A stretch of 64,000 bases of DNA from Magicicada septendecula (GCA_034769895.1 CM068374.1:353386302-353450301); one strand, 5' to 3'; shown: positions 31,766 to 44,133, counted from the first letter of the stretch. Notes: generated by a model not told the origin, from the sequence alone. Made by a program: numbers and translations.

Positions 31766-34700
31766 CAGTGGCGGCTTGCCCATAAGGGCTCTCGGGCGCA
31801 GCCCTCCCAATAAAATAAAAAGTAATAATTAATTATTAATTTTTCATCAAATCAATTAAAAAAGTTCCTATACGCATCAAAACAATAATACAACGGAAAA
31901 CATTTGACGTTTAAAGTCCGGAGTTGAGTTGCGGGCGTTGGCCATAGAGCCCAAAGCTACTGTGTGCAGTGTAAATGGAAAATACAGCATACAGCTCTAA
32001 CCGTGCGGTGACGTCAATCAGCTGTGTTCTTACGGACATGCTGGGACTCCATCCTTGGCCACGCATGCGCAAATCATCTCAGCCAGCGCCAGCGGCCAGC
32101 AGTGTAGCAGTTATTGGCACTCCTTGTTTGCAAACAGACTTATTGTGTTTAGTGGGGTAATGTGTGTCATAATGAATAACACGGATTCTAACTTTGTAAT
32201 TACGAATGATGTAAGTAAAATTATTAGCCAAGGGATAAAGAACTTAGAGCACAGGGTTGAACTTAAAAGATTAGGGCCTCCTAGGCCTAATATGGTGATT
32301 AATCAAGTACAAAAATCCACTAAGAGTAGGAATAGCTACAATCGGAAATTTAGTATTTATTTGTATAATTATGCTGATTGGTTGTGTGGGTGTGGAATAA
32401 AAAAACTCATTTTTCTGTTACCCGTGCATAGTAATGGGCGTACAGGATCCCACCTGGACTGTAGATGGTGTCTCGGATATTAAGCATTTGAGTGAAAAAC
32501 TTAAAAAACATAAATTAAGTGAAAAACATATAAATGCGTGTATCGAGTATGCAGTACTTGGGAAGGTTGACATTGGATCTCAGTTAGACAGTGCATATAG
32601 ATTAAGAATTCAAAAGTTAAATGAGGAAGTATCAAAAAATCGGTACATTTTAAGTAAGTTGATTGATGCAGTGAAGTTTTGTGGAGCTTTTGAACTTGCA
32701 TTAAGGGGGCATGACGAAAGTGGCACTGACACATCTAACAACCCTGGCATATTTCGTGGTCTTGTCAACCTAATGGCAGAGTTAGACTCTACATTAAAAC
32801 AACATATTGAAAAAAGCAATAACCGAGTATTTTTAAGGCTTTCCAAAACCATCCAAAATGATTTACTTTATTCCATATATGCCGTGTGCTTGGAAATTAT
32901 ATGCGACGAAATTACTCAAACTAAATATATTGCTATTGAAGCCGATGAGACAACTGACTGTGCTACATTGTCTCAGCTAGTGTTTGTTGTCAGATACGAG
33001 TTAAATGGGGTTGTAAATGAAAGATTTGTTAGTTTTGTAGTACCCAAAGGTCATGACGCAGCATCTGTTAGTGAAGCAATTTTTAACGAGCTGGAAAATC
33101 TAAAAATTGACAAAACACCTGAAAGAGTGATTGCTCAAAGCTACGATGGCACTTCTGTCATGAGTGGCCAGCACACAGGTGTGCAGGCAAGAGTCAAAGC
33201 TGTGTACAAAAATGCACATTTCGTTCACTGCTACGCGCATCAACTAAATTTGATCATTGAACGCTGCGCAACACAAAATAAACAGATAAAAATATTTTTT
33301 AGTAATGTTGAAGCATTTTCATCCTTTTTTTCACAATCGACTAAAAGAACAGCAGTACTTGACGACATTATGAAAAAACGAATACCAAAGAGCTCTGGCA
33401 CTCGTTGGAACTTCATGTCTAGAATTGTCAGCACATTATTTAAGTATAAAAATGAAATAGAAGTCTAATAAAATATTAGACGACGACAGCAATGATTATA
33501 CAACTGTAAACAAAGCAGTTGGTTTAAGCAACCTTCTTAAAGACAACGATTTCATTTTCTGGGTAACATTTTTTAATAAAATAATGCCCCATTGTGATAT
33601 TTTGTACAACGAGCTTCAGAACAAGACAATCGACTGCATCAAGGCCTTAAAATATATACTTAGGCGAATTTAAGTCTATAATCCAAAAAATAAGAAACTT
33701 GCCTGAGGTTGACCAGCCCAGTTCTAGCGAACTTGATGGAACTGAAAATGATTTATCTTGTTCAGGCCCCCAGTAGAAAACGTGGCCGATTTGATGATAG
33801 AAGACACATTGTGGCAAAAGAAGTGTGTGATGTTATCATGACTGGAATTGACAATCGCTTTAATTTCTTAGATCATTTGTCGGTAGCCAAGTTATTTCAG
33901 CCAAGTTTGTTTCCCGAGTTCAAAAATAAATTTCCTGAAAATGAATTAGAAATTGCTGTAAATTTATTCCAGTTGAATAAAATAGAACTGAAACAAGAGT
34001 TGGTAGTAATATACAGTAGAAGTGATTTTTCTGAGGCAACAGGCTCATTACGGTTGCTTAATTTTATTTATGATAATAATCTGAGAGATGTGCTCCCCGA
34101 ATCAGTGAAATTACTTCAGATCATCTGCACAATCCCAATGACCACTGCAGAAAGTGAAAGATGTTTTTCAACTTTAAAGCGAATAAAGACTTTTACCAGG
34201 AGCACAATGAAAGAAGGTAGACTCAGTGCACTCGCCATGTGTTCAATTGAAAAGAAACTATTATCTACCCCCAATTTCAATGAACGTGTGATCAACCACT
34301 TCGCTGCACAGAAGGAGAGGAGGATGGACTTCTGCTACAAACAATATAACTAAAGGTATGAATTTTCAGTGGTAGATTAATTTATTTTTGATATTAAATG
34401 TGACTAAGTATATTTAAAGTGGTAGAAGATTAATACCTTGTTACTTAATACAACTTCCTCCTGAATTCTGATGCTTGGTCTAATTTTAAAAATATAGCTT
34501 TCACATTTGCTCTGTGGTATATAGCTATGTAGGCTACTTCTGTTCTATAAAATATTTTGAATTTCCACTCTTATTATTCACATATCTTAAAAATAAAATA
34601 CTTACAGTAAAATCAAATGTTATAAGTAGACTAATTTTGACAATTTTATAAATTTATAAAAATACATACAAGAAAGTGAATGAGTGTGTGTATCTGTGTG

Positions 34701-34790
34701 TGCGCGTTCGCGTGCGTGTGTGTTTGTGTAGAGATAGTTATGACCTTATGAAAGAGCCCCTCCCATGTTCATAACGACGAGCCGCCACTG
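31766..34790 (+). mobile_element. hAT element, 3.0 kb, with transposase pseudogene
   Basis: The left terminus CAGTGGCGGCTTGCCC and the right terminus, read inward as CAGTGGCGGCTCGTCG, form a terminal inverted repeat. The element carries a TTF/ZMYM1-type hAT transposase on the plus strand. The 8-bp flanks, ATTTATAC and TGCCAGCC, do not match, so no target duplication exists. The right end abuts a Helitron helicase frame. Confidence 0.85.
32172..34353 (+). pseudogene. hAT transposase (TTF/ZMYM1-type), frameshifted
   Basis: The ATG at 32172 opens MNNTDSNFVITNDVSK. A TTF-type zinc-finger region follows (LKRLGPPRPNMV, YADWLCGCG near 32380). After a frameshift at about 32435, a long frame to 33468 covers the DUF4371-like and RNase H-like core: EADETTD (first catalytic Asp), SYDGTSVMSGQHTG (second Asp), CYAHQLNLI (the conserved CxxH) and SSGTRW. 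Frameshifts near 33460, 33665 and 33775 precede the C-terminus. There, LLNFIYDNNLRDVLPES, IPMTTAESERCFSTLKRIK and QKERRMDFCY give the dimerisation domain. Full-length relatives are typically several hundred residues, and all regions are present here, so the copy died by small indels. Confidence 0.88.
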
Positions 34791-35878
34791 TGCCAGCCAA
34801 TGCATTGACGTTATGGAATGAATTTAAAGTATATCTTAGTGAAGATTTTTTGAGAGATTACAACAAAGAAGTATCCTTTAACACAGCTCTATTAGAAATT
34901 GAAGATATTTTGAATGTTCATAATTTTTCATGTCAAGAACTTGGTTTAGCAGTTCCCACGTATTCGCAGAGAACAGACGAAGCAAATGCTATTGATCCAA
35001 TAGAACAAGAGTTTCTGTTTTCTGAGCATTATGAAACTACAAATATTGAACAGCGTAATCTAATTGATCGTGTGATTCGTGAAGTTTTGCACCATGATAC
35101 TGGATCTAATTTTTTTTGTTTAACCGCTCATGCAGGTTGTGGAAAAACATTCACACAAACAGCAATCATTCACAAATTAAAATCGCTTAATCTTAGTTGC
35201 ATTGCAACAGCGTTCAGTGGCATAGCTTCAACTCTATTACTTGGAGGTAGAACTTTAGACAATGTGTTTAAATTGCCTATACCCATTTTGGAAAATTCTG
35301 TAGCGAATATTACCGCAAATAGTAGCTATGGACGTTACATAAATTCATCATCATTGATAATTATTGATGAAATTTCTATGTGCCCACTGCAAGTGTTGAA
35401 AATCATAGATAGATTATTGCAGGATCTATGCGATGAAAATGATAAACATAAACCATTTGTAGTGAAAACGATACTTCTGTGCGGTGATTTTCGGCAAAGC
35501 TTACCAGTTGTCCCACATGGATCACGTGCAACTTTAATTGAAAATTGTGTCACGAGTTGGCATAAATTTGTTTATTTTCATAAAGTAACGTTTATTCAAA
35601 ATATGAGAGCCTTACCAAGTGAAATAGAATTTGTCGAATTCTTGAAAAAAATTGGTAATGATGAAGCCCCACAATTCCCTCAGTTTGGTGAAAATATTAT
35701 TGAAATGCCTCAGCAATTAATAGGAGATGAAAATAATATTATTAATGAGGTGTATGGAAATATTTCCGAAAACATATTCTCAGATAACATATTGAAGTCA
35801 GTTATTTTAGCACCTAAAAATGATGATTGGAAAAAAAAAACCCAAGGAAATGTCAAAAAACGCGTTATTGCTTTTTAA
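34791..35878 (+). pseudogene. Helitron Pif1-type helicase, truncated at both ends
   Basis: The frame enters from the hAT junction (PANALTLWNEFKVYLSED is internal Helitron sequence; no native start exists). It contains Walker A AHAGCGKTFTQT (about 35132), Walker B SLIIIDEISM (about 35354) and motif III LLCGDFRQSLPVVPHG (about 35477), followed by ITQNMR-like FIQNMRALPSE. It stops at 35876-35878, just after SVILAPKND. The distal helicase motifs (the GT.HK.QG and Y.A.SR regions of Pif1 helicases) are absent. This enzyme unwinds DNA during rolling-circle transposition; the fragment would lack activity. The frame is otherwise open for 362 codons. Confidence 0.85.
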
Positions 35879-36439
35879 ATATGGCTTAGCCAAGCTAAAC
35901 CTCATTTTCCCTATCTTTCATATTTTTCAAATAACTTGAAAATTAATGCATAGAAAAAAAAAATTAAAAACTTATATAAGCTTTGTAGCAGATAATCTTC
36001 AAACTGTTTTCGAATTTTGTACCTTACCAAAAATGAAATGTAATCCACTGGAATTGAAAACAATGTATCTTATACTTCTATGAATGTCAAGTCTCATTTT
36101 TATTAGCGTTTATTTGATTTAATAATAACATGGAAAAATTAAAACTGACAATGAATTATATCAAAAAATAAATACGAATACAAGCTGTAATTGTGTTTTT
36201 TTTTCAACTGTTACTAACATTAAATTTTAAATTTCATAGGTATTGCAGGGAATTAAGGCAAACAACACACGCTAATGACATATTTGTACATGCTCGCAGC
36301 TGATGTAATAGAACAAAATTCAAAAAAATTATATGCAATAATTATAAAGGTATACTCTTTGACAAAAGAACCTCAATAACGTTCAAACTTAAAAATTTAA
36401 TGAATTACGGTCGAATTTCGACCACTGGGCGACCACTAG
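34791..36439 (+). mobile_element. Helitron 3' portion
   Basis: The Pif1-type helicase ORF at the left is followed by AT-rich DNA and a typical Helitron end: hairpin GGTCGAATTTCGACC (36409-36423), then ACTGGGCGACCA, then CTAG (36436-36439) and T. The Rep/HUH nuclease domain and 5' TC end are missing because the left side stops at the hAT terminus at 34790. Confidence 0.75.
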
Positions 36440-37309
36440 TTAAATTAAATAAATCAAATTGTGAACAAAATTAAGTAATAAATAACTATAATATGGTTCA
36501 CTGACATTTGACAGTCTTATATAACCGAATAATAATAAACCTATACATCAGAATTGACGAAAATCTAAAGAAGGAACTCTACCAATAAAACTCAATATAA
36601 TGAGTAATCATTAACTTAATTAATAAACCAATGAAGAGGAATAACTACCTGGATAGAATAATATAATCCAGTATTCTAAAGAACGAAAACAAAACTCAAA
36701 ATTATACTCGAACATCACCTTCCACAATTCAATAGAAAAAGCATAGTTGGACACGAAATACATTGAAACCCGTAACCTCAAGAATCGGACATTGGTGAAC
36801 AAAAGGAGCGGCATTCCTGCATCATCCCACGACCAAGACATCAACTTTTATTTCGAACTTGGAGTGAAAACTGGTGAGGATTGATTCATCTGTATGCTGT
36901 TGTTGACGAAACACATCAAAGCGAGGTTAGCTGTACACGGCCATCCCAAGTAATGATGTCCATCGGACGGTAAAACTCCACTTATTTTAAATAATATTTA
37001 ATAAGAAATTAGTAATATATTGTAATACCTTGTAATCCTATTTATGCATTTTCTGACCTTACTAATAGCTGAAAGAACCTTCACACCCTGTGTTTAAAGA
37101 AATACCTTAATAATTAAAATAATATATAACCCTGAATCTGATAGATAATCGATTACTTCCAATATGATCGATTTTTGTATCCCCATAAAGGAAGAACTTT
37201 GTTTTCAAGAAATAAAAAATCATAATAAAGAATCATTTCTGAATTTAACGATATCTTATCATTTGTATAATATTTAGTGCAGTATGAACAAGTTGTAATT
37301 TAGGTAGAG
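36440..37309. other. Intergenic, no gene seen
   Basis: AT-rich, no domain-bearing frame and no terminal repeats. Confidence 0.45.
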
Positions 37310-37800
37310 AGTGTAACGTAGGAATTATTGTACGCGGATAACTAACCTACAATTTTCAGCTGACTGTAAACCACAGCGCTAGCTCGCGGACCGCTGTTGA
37401 ATTAAAGAGAACGAGAAACAGATAAGGATTTCCTCTCCTCTCTCAAAACGCGGACTAGGCTTGAATAAGAAAATTAGAATTACACACTATATCAACTGGT
37501 ATTGAACGCTATTATTACCGAAGCACTAAATTAATACAGAATACTGAGATATTCTTAGTATTTGATTAAGATCATCCTTTAGAAGATATTATTTATTCAC
37601 CAAGAATCGAACATTGCGGTTCTATAAGAGAAATCAATCCACACTTAATACATAAATTTAAATCACAACAACACAAATATTATTTGAAGAATAAACAGTA
37701 GATTATAAATTGACGCATCCAACGTGTGGCAAATTAACACGGGAGAGACAGACGGGTAGATTATAAATTGGCGAACCCAACAGTGGGGTTTTTAAACCTT
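37310..37800 (+). mobile_element. Possible LTR-retrotransposon relic with primer-binding-like site
   Basis: TTGGCGAACCCAACAGTGGGG (from about 37769) resembles the primer-binding region that follows many insect LTRs. A diverged copy, TTGACGCATCCAACGTGTGGC, lies 59 bp upstream in tandem. A TGTAACG start at about 37311 could open the LTR. No second LTR, gag or pol was found, so this may be a solo relic or chance. Confidence 0.3.
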
Positions 37801-37836
37801 CTAAAATTTAATTAATAACGAACAAGGTTCGTTATA

Positions 37837-37839
<3 letters not shown>

Positions 37840-37880
<41 letters not shown>
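37840..37880. repeat. (AT)n microsatellite
   Basis: An uninterrupted run of about 18 AT dinucleotides flanked by ATAAT variants. Confidence 0.95.
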
Positions 37881-37883
<3 letters not shown>

Positions 37884-38598
37884 GTTACCAAATCTCATAG
37901 ATTTGGAGTTATATGTAAAAGGTTTTCAAAATCAAATGTAAAATAAATTTAAATCGTTAGAATCATGTCTCATGCTGTAGCGAGCATTCAAATGAATTGT
38001 ACAGCGACCAACGGCAATGTCCGGGGGCGTTACGTAAGCACACACCATTATAACAATTAGGGATACGCCCAAATTTTAAATTATTAATATTTCGGAAACC
38101 GATAAATGTAGGCAAATACCAAAATAGTAAAAATGTTTGCCGAAATATTAGTAATAGGGTGTGCAAATTTCAATGCATATAATTAAAGATTAAAAAAGAT
38201 AATAAATTTTATTAAAATAACTCCCATAGTGAGTGAGCTACGGGGTAGAACTTTGAATAGGTTATAGTTATAAAAATTATCAATCAGATGTATATTTTAG
38301 AATAAGCATAACTTGGCTTGCAGCCAAGATAATCGCAATACAAATTGCAATCGGACATCTGGACCAACAAATTGAATAATTTTTTATTATTCAATATATA
38401 ATAATATATATAATATTAACACCAACAAATCCGGTGTTTTTCAGAATATTAAGAATAATAACAATTCTCAAACTGTGGGAATTATTTTTCGTTCTCACGA
38501 ACTGAGGTGATTAAATTACAAGTAGAAGGGGGAGTGTTTCAGCCAATCAGATCATTCTAAAAATTTGGACGAACCGTTAGATTCGGGCTGAACACAGC

Positions 38599-38708
38599 AC
38601 TCATCTAAAAGGACTCGACATGTGAAGACATCTACCTACGATCGTCTTAGTTAACTCATCTAAAAAGACTCGATGTTTGAAGACGTCTACTTACGATACT
38701 CTTATTTG
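38599..38708 (+). repeat. Two-copy 55-bp tandem repeat
   Basis: ACTCATCTAAAAGGACTCGA at 38599 recurs as ACTCATCTAAAAAGACTCGA at 38654, each followed by TGAAGACATCTACCTACGAT or a close variant. It lies in a locally less AT-rich island (about 38520-39110) that has no recognisable protein. Confidence 0.8.
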
Positions 38709-40852
38709 TCAACAAATAAGCATACAGCTCAATACATTAACCTGTTGGCGTACGCATGTAAGAGATCAAGTATATACTACGTGAAGTCACATCAAGAGTA
38801 CAACAGAACGAGGCCGTCTAGTACGTGGTACGAGCTGAATAACTGACATAACAGAGCGACACCTGAGACGAGATACACACACCAGGAGTGCATCATGTAC
38901 CGGACCGAGGGCCTGAAGCAGTTACAGCCGTTAAAACCACAGACGTTAAACCATCAACAGTTGCAGAAGGAGGAGTGTTGCTGATTCCCGAACTCTTTGC
39001 TGGGAACCCAAGACGCAGAGGATATCATCACCACTAGCCGATTGGACCAGGACACCGAGGGATTCCAGGAGAACATCATCACGATCTTCAGTACCAGGAA
39101 AGTCAAAAACAATTTATACACTTCTCAAAAGATTATTTTTCTTTTCTTTTTAAATCATTGTAAAGTTAAATTAATTCAGATGCCGATAAAACAGAGGCTC
39201 CAAATTAATAAGAAACATTCATATTGTGATAATCTGTATAACACGTATAAGCTTAAGTAATAATCAATAGATAAGAATTAGACGTAGATAACAAGCACTA
39301 TATAAATATTAACATTGAATTACTTAGAGACTTATACTGCAGTATACGTGAAACAAATCACAAGTAAATAAAAAGCACGTTGAACTAGATTCACGGCTAA
39401 TTTATTTCAAAGTATTTTAAAAGCATCTTAAAATAATAAAATCAGTATAAAAGCATTGCAAATTCATAAATTAAATTATTTTAAAATTAACTTTTTTTTT
39501 AAATCAACAAAAATATAATTCGTAAAAAAAAGCTCGTTTTCTGAATGTTAATACCCATTCAGAAAACATTATACAAGATACTAATTACTGTTTTAGTACG
39601 TAAGGATTGCTCTAGCTATAAGTTTTTCATTCATATGTGCTATTAGAGTAATAAACCCTAATTTTATACCCAACACTGTATTTTTTATTGCTGTACTACA
39701 AGCCTACCAACATCACAAAACTATCCAAAATAAAAGTTTACATGCAAACAACAAGTACTTTGTATAAAATAATTAAAGAAATACTTGGCACTGTAGAAAA
39801 TTTATTCATAATAAAATAAAACAAATTTTGTTAATCGTGATGTGTGAATTTAGTGTAAAGGAAGAAGAGATATCCAGCCGGGTTTTTCATTCGTCATATA
39901 GGAAGGATAACGTTATCTTACTATATTAGTAGAATTAGTCGAAATATTGCTATTATTAATCGTATAATGTAATAGTTGTATTTAATTAATCATAGGTTTC
40001 AAAAAGTTTAAAGTTTTTCATAAACACTAAATTCTTAGGCATAAAAAGTACAACCACAGTCACTAAGATTGGGGACACAGATCAGCTAATCAGTAACAAT
40101 GGGAAAGAATAAGAAACCTGCAACAGGTGTTTACTAAGCTATCTTAGTACAAACATGATTTGCAGCACTGTTTTTTTTTAAAGGACGTAAGTCACTGACA
40201 TACGCCTTTTTAAAAAGAACTGGAATATTCATTATTTTATAGCCCTATAACTAACTGCAGTCTATACACCCTTTTAAAACAAATTGATAGACTTACATTT
40301 AAAGAATATGAAACATTGAAAAAGTCAAAATGATCAATATCGTGACTTATGCCCTTTTAAAAAGGATCAATTCATATTTGATTTAAGTAGTAAATTAATT
40401 CAAGTACTAATTAATTTAAAATTTCATTAAAAAATACAAATTTGTGTAAGAGCCATAGAATTAAATCTTATGGCTCAAGCCACTGAGCAGTTGTTATCTA
40501 TCCAGATTTTAAGAATCTGTTACATTCATGAGCATTAGAACTTCATGGCCATGATGTAAAGTGATGTCCTCCCTTCTCTTCCATCTATAGGGCTGAGTGC
40601 AGGCAGCAGGGCCTCAGGCACCAGAATTTTGGGAGCTGAAATCAATACTCAAACACAGGATTTTATTGAAAATATTGTATGGAAATAATTTAAGAAATGA
40701 ATTATATTATGTACATCATGTATATGATAGTACATATATTTTGTACTTGCACTGTATAAATTATGGTAACCAAAATGCAAACACCTGCAACTGGTAGATA
40801 AAACAGTACAGTCGACATCTAGAGTTGGCTTGAAGTAGATACTGGATGTACA
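38709..40852. other. Intergenic with a 12-bp perfect hairpin, no gene seen
   Basis: AT-rich. GTTTTCTGAATG (39536-39547) and CATTCAGAAAAC (39556-39567) form a perfect stem with an 8-nt loop. The 87-aa frame at 38997 has no domain and looks spurious. Confidence 0.45.
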
Positions 40853-42139
40853 CAGGGTGGGCAGATTAGAAGTATGTGGTGCCCTATGCTGCCTTCAGCT
40901 GGTGCCCCTCCCCCCTTCTAAATCAAACTTTTATCCGTTATTTATACTGATAAATGGCATACACAATTTGGAAAGTTGACAGTTATTTTATTAAACTCTC
41001 AAATTACAACAAATATTTAACTATATAGTGATTACAATGAGCATAGTAGTATTTAAGCATAGAAAATACTAAAGGATCCATTTTTTCTTGATTTTGCCGC
41101 AATGAAGTCTTGTATAATTTCTTCTAAATCGAGCGATTCAAGTATTCTATTTCAATATTCAACTTTGCTAACGAAGATAATCTCTCATCTCCCATAGTTG
41201 AATTCAACATATCTTTAATGCTTATATTTGAAGTATTTACCGGGCTGTTTGGCCGTGGTCCAGGGTTTACAAACAAACTAAACGTTTCAGCAGCACCACT
41301 GGCTGCTATCTTCAGTGGAATTCAAGTCTACCCAATGCGGGTTGTCAAACGTCAGGCCCACAGTACTGTGGTGAAGGCTAAAAATGTCCTGCAATGCTAC
41401 CTGTACTTATAAATTCACCAAGTCCCATGTGCAGGTAAAAATTACACCATCAGCCAATCAGAATAATGTACAGGTAAAGACTGCACCATCAGCCAATCAG
41501 AATAAAGAGGGTGTATGATAGGTTCGCATCGCATTCTGGCATCAAGTACTCAACGAAATGGTTTCGCCGAATGCTGCAGAGTGCAATGCAAGCCTCACAT
41601 ACACCTTCTTTATTCTGATTGACTGATGGTGCAATTTTTACCTGTACGTGGGTGTCAATTAGTACAGGTAGCATCACGGGGTATCTTCAGCCTTCACCAC
41701 AGCTTTCAAATATAACTGACACCGGCCATGAAAGCCTTAGAACAATAAATCTTTAGTGTGTTTTAATACAGAAAATGATCTTTCAGGCTCACAATTAGCT
41801 ATTGGAATTGTCATAAGCAATGTATATGTTCAGAAATACATCAATCATTTTACAACCAATAATCCAGTTTAATACTTTGAGCAGACAAACTGTAGTATCA
41901 TGGAATCTATCACCTTCATTCAAACATAAAAAATACAATGGGGAAATCATCAAAAAGAAGTCTGCACACATCTTTTTATGATTTTGGATTGAGTGCATAT
42001 GTTTTCTTGTTTTTTTTTTCACATTTATTGTCTTAAAAAGGTTTTTGTTGTTTAGGGCTGGAGGGTGGCCCCTCTGACATCTGAGGCCTTGGTGTGCGGT
42101 GCTTCAGCATACCCTAGCGTTATGGATAATCTACTACTG
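40853..42139 (-). mobile_element. hAT-type element, internally deleted (family copy C), itself interrupted
   Basis: The left end is CAGGGTGGGCAGATTAG and the right end, read inward, is CAGTAGTAGATTATCC. The flanks GATGTACA and GATATACA match at 7 of 8 bases. Minus-strand transposase remnants (DTTVCLLKVLNWIIGCK near 41850) match copies A and B. A 528-bp palindromic element sits inside at 41221-41748. Confidence 0.8.
41221..41748. mobile_element. Palindromic hammerhead-like element inserted in hAT copy C
   Basis: The host sequence ATCTTTAATG (41211-41220) is repeated as ATCTTTAGTG (41749-41758), giving a 10-bp target duplication with one change. Uninterrupted hAT copy A confirms that the host reads straight across. 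The element has inverted arms (TTATATTTGAA near both ends; ACACCATCAGCCAATCAGAA against TTCTGATTGACTGATGG). A minus-strand core lies at 41282-41315: CTGAAGA, T, stem AGCAGC, loop, stem GCTGCT, GAAACGT. CCGGGCTGTTTGGCCGTGGT near its left end is shared, as reverse complement, with the repeat at 11520-11830. Confidence 0.75.
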
Positions 42140-42361
42140 GATATACATTACACATAAAATATGTTTCTGTACTTTATTGTATGGGTATTGAAAGTGAAAA
42201 TCTTTTTTTTTACACATACGTGTTACGGATAATGGTATATGGAGTTTTAATGCTACACTCAAAACTTCAGAATAGTTTTCTCTTAATGATATCCATCAAG
42301 TGGTGTCAAGTTGTAATTTAAAATTTTAATTTAAAAAACGTTGGAATATGGAGTAGCCACT

Positions 42362-43473
42362 CACCATCTCTGTGGATTTCCAGTTGGCATATGATTCAAT
42401 CGACCGGAAAATGCTATATAGAGCTATGAAGGAGTTGAATATACCATCGAAGTTGGTGTGTGTGGTTGAAGTAGCTATGTCCAATTCTAAGTGCCAAATC
42501 GGAATACAATCAAATCTATCTAACTCCTTAAAAACATTGAATGGGCTGAAACAAGGAGATGCCTTAGTGTGTCTGTTGTTCAACATAGCTCTAGAAAAGG
42601 TCATCAGGGATTCAGGAATTCAAACTAGTGGACACATATTTTACAAGGAGGTACAACTTCTGGCATATGCCGATGAAATTGACGTCATAAGTAGGTCTGA
42701 ATCTGGCTTAAAGGAAGCCTTTCAAGAACTGGAGTTGTCTACTAAGGCTATGGGCTTGGTTATAAACCAAAGCAAAACTAAGTATATGATTGTAGGTGCT
42801 AACACTCGCGCCCTGTCCGTGCGCATAAATGATTACGAATTTGAAAAAGTTCAAGGTTTTCCATATCTCGGGTCATATGTGGACTCTGGAAATGACTCCT
42901 CTAGAGACATTGAAAAACGAATATTATCTGCTAATAAGTGTTACTACGGACTAGTGAAACATTTTAAATCAAAATTAATAAGTAAAGAGACAAAAGCCAT
43001 GCTCTACAAGACCTTGATCAGACCAGTTCTGATGTATGGATCGGACTGCTGGGTGCTAAAAAAACTAATGAGCAGAAACTAGCCATGTTTGAGAGGAAGG
43101 TACTGAGGAGAATCTATGGCCCTGTGAAGGAAAATGAGATTTGGAAGCGACTGCATAATCAAGAGTTGTACGAAAGGTTTAAAGCTCTTCCGATCGTGCA
43201 ATTCATACATTAACAGATTGCGATGGGCCGGACATGTGCAGAGAATGGCGAAGGATAGAATCCCCCCCAAAAAATCATGAATTATTTGCCGATGGGAAGG
43301 AGAAGGAGGGGAAGACGGCGTACAAGGATGGTACCAGGTTGGTAAGGAGGCAGTGAGGCTGGGTGCAGCAAACTGGTGGACATTGGCTGGGAGTAGAGAT
43401 GAGTGGGGACGATTTCTTTTGGAGGCCAGGGCCCGGACTGGGCTGTAGCGCCAAGGATGTATGTATGTATGTA
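42362..43473 (+). mobile_element. RTE-clade retrotransposon, 5'-truncated
   Basis: An RT domain and C-terminal tail are followed by GGGCTGTAGCGCCAAGGATG and an (ATGT)n tail ending at about 43473. This combination of a final GL*RQ-type coding end and a short tetranucleotide tail is characteristic of arthropod RTE elements. The 5' part is missing from about 42362 upward. Confidence 0.8.
42372..43440 (+). pseudogene. RTE reverse transcriptase, C-terminal two thirds
   Basis: The open frame at 42372-43082 starts inside motif A (DFQLAYDSIDRKML). It carries motif B as NGLKQGDALVCLLFNIALEK, motif C as LAYADEIDVISRS, then GLVINQSKTKYMIV and FPYLGSYVDSGNDSSRDIE. It ends in MYGSDCWVL. The catalytic box reads YADE where active RTs have YADD. 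After a stop at 43080 the frame can be followed with interruptions through ERKVLRRIYGPV and WGRFLLEARARTG to the element end. There is no start codon of its own. Both the truncation and the D-to-E change indicate a dead copy. Confidence 0.82.
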
Positions 43474-44125
43474 ATTTTAAAACTAGACTTACAGCTTATG
43501 TTATATAATTATTCTTTTAATTTTACTTATGATATAGTCAAACTTCCAAAACATTAGAATAGATCTTTATCTAATAAAACTTTTGGGAAAATAGCTTTCT
43601 ACCTCATTATTGTGAACAGAAAGATAAGATGAGTCTGGTGGTTATTACATTTATAAATTTTGTACAGACAATTAATTATTTATATTACGTACAGTATCAG
43701 TATCTAAATTCATATGAGCCAGTTAAATTGCATGCTTCATATGATACAGAAACCTTACTACCCATTAGTGGTTGTAATCATTCCAGTAAGTCAGTAACTG
43801 TACATTAAGAATCTCTGCTTTATATGGTTTTGCATATTATTATGTTAATATTTATTTCATTTATCCATCCCAAAGAAATTTAATGCCAATTAATGATGCC
43901 ATTGACAGAGATCACGCCTTATCTTGGCCAGGTACACTGTGTACAGTGTTATTAACTGAAAAGAATTGTCTATTTAAGAAATTTAGTAACAGTGATTAGA
44001 ATTTAAGCAACACAGTGGAAGGTTCCATAAGACAGTGCAAAGTTGCATTCTTATAGTTATATTTATTTTACATGGAAACAAATTTTATGAAGCTCTTTTG
44101 TAGAAAAAAACTGTCACTATAATTA
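43474..44125. other. Intergenic, no gene seen
   Basis: AT-rich with no domain-bearing frame. Confidence 0.45.
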
Positions 44126-44133
44126 TGAACTCG

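Noticed and set aside
39536..39567. 12-bp perfect hairpin as a terminator
   Set aside because: No gene ends there and intrinsic terminators do not apply in this genome type.
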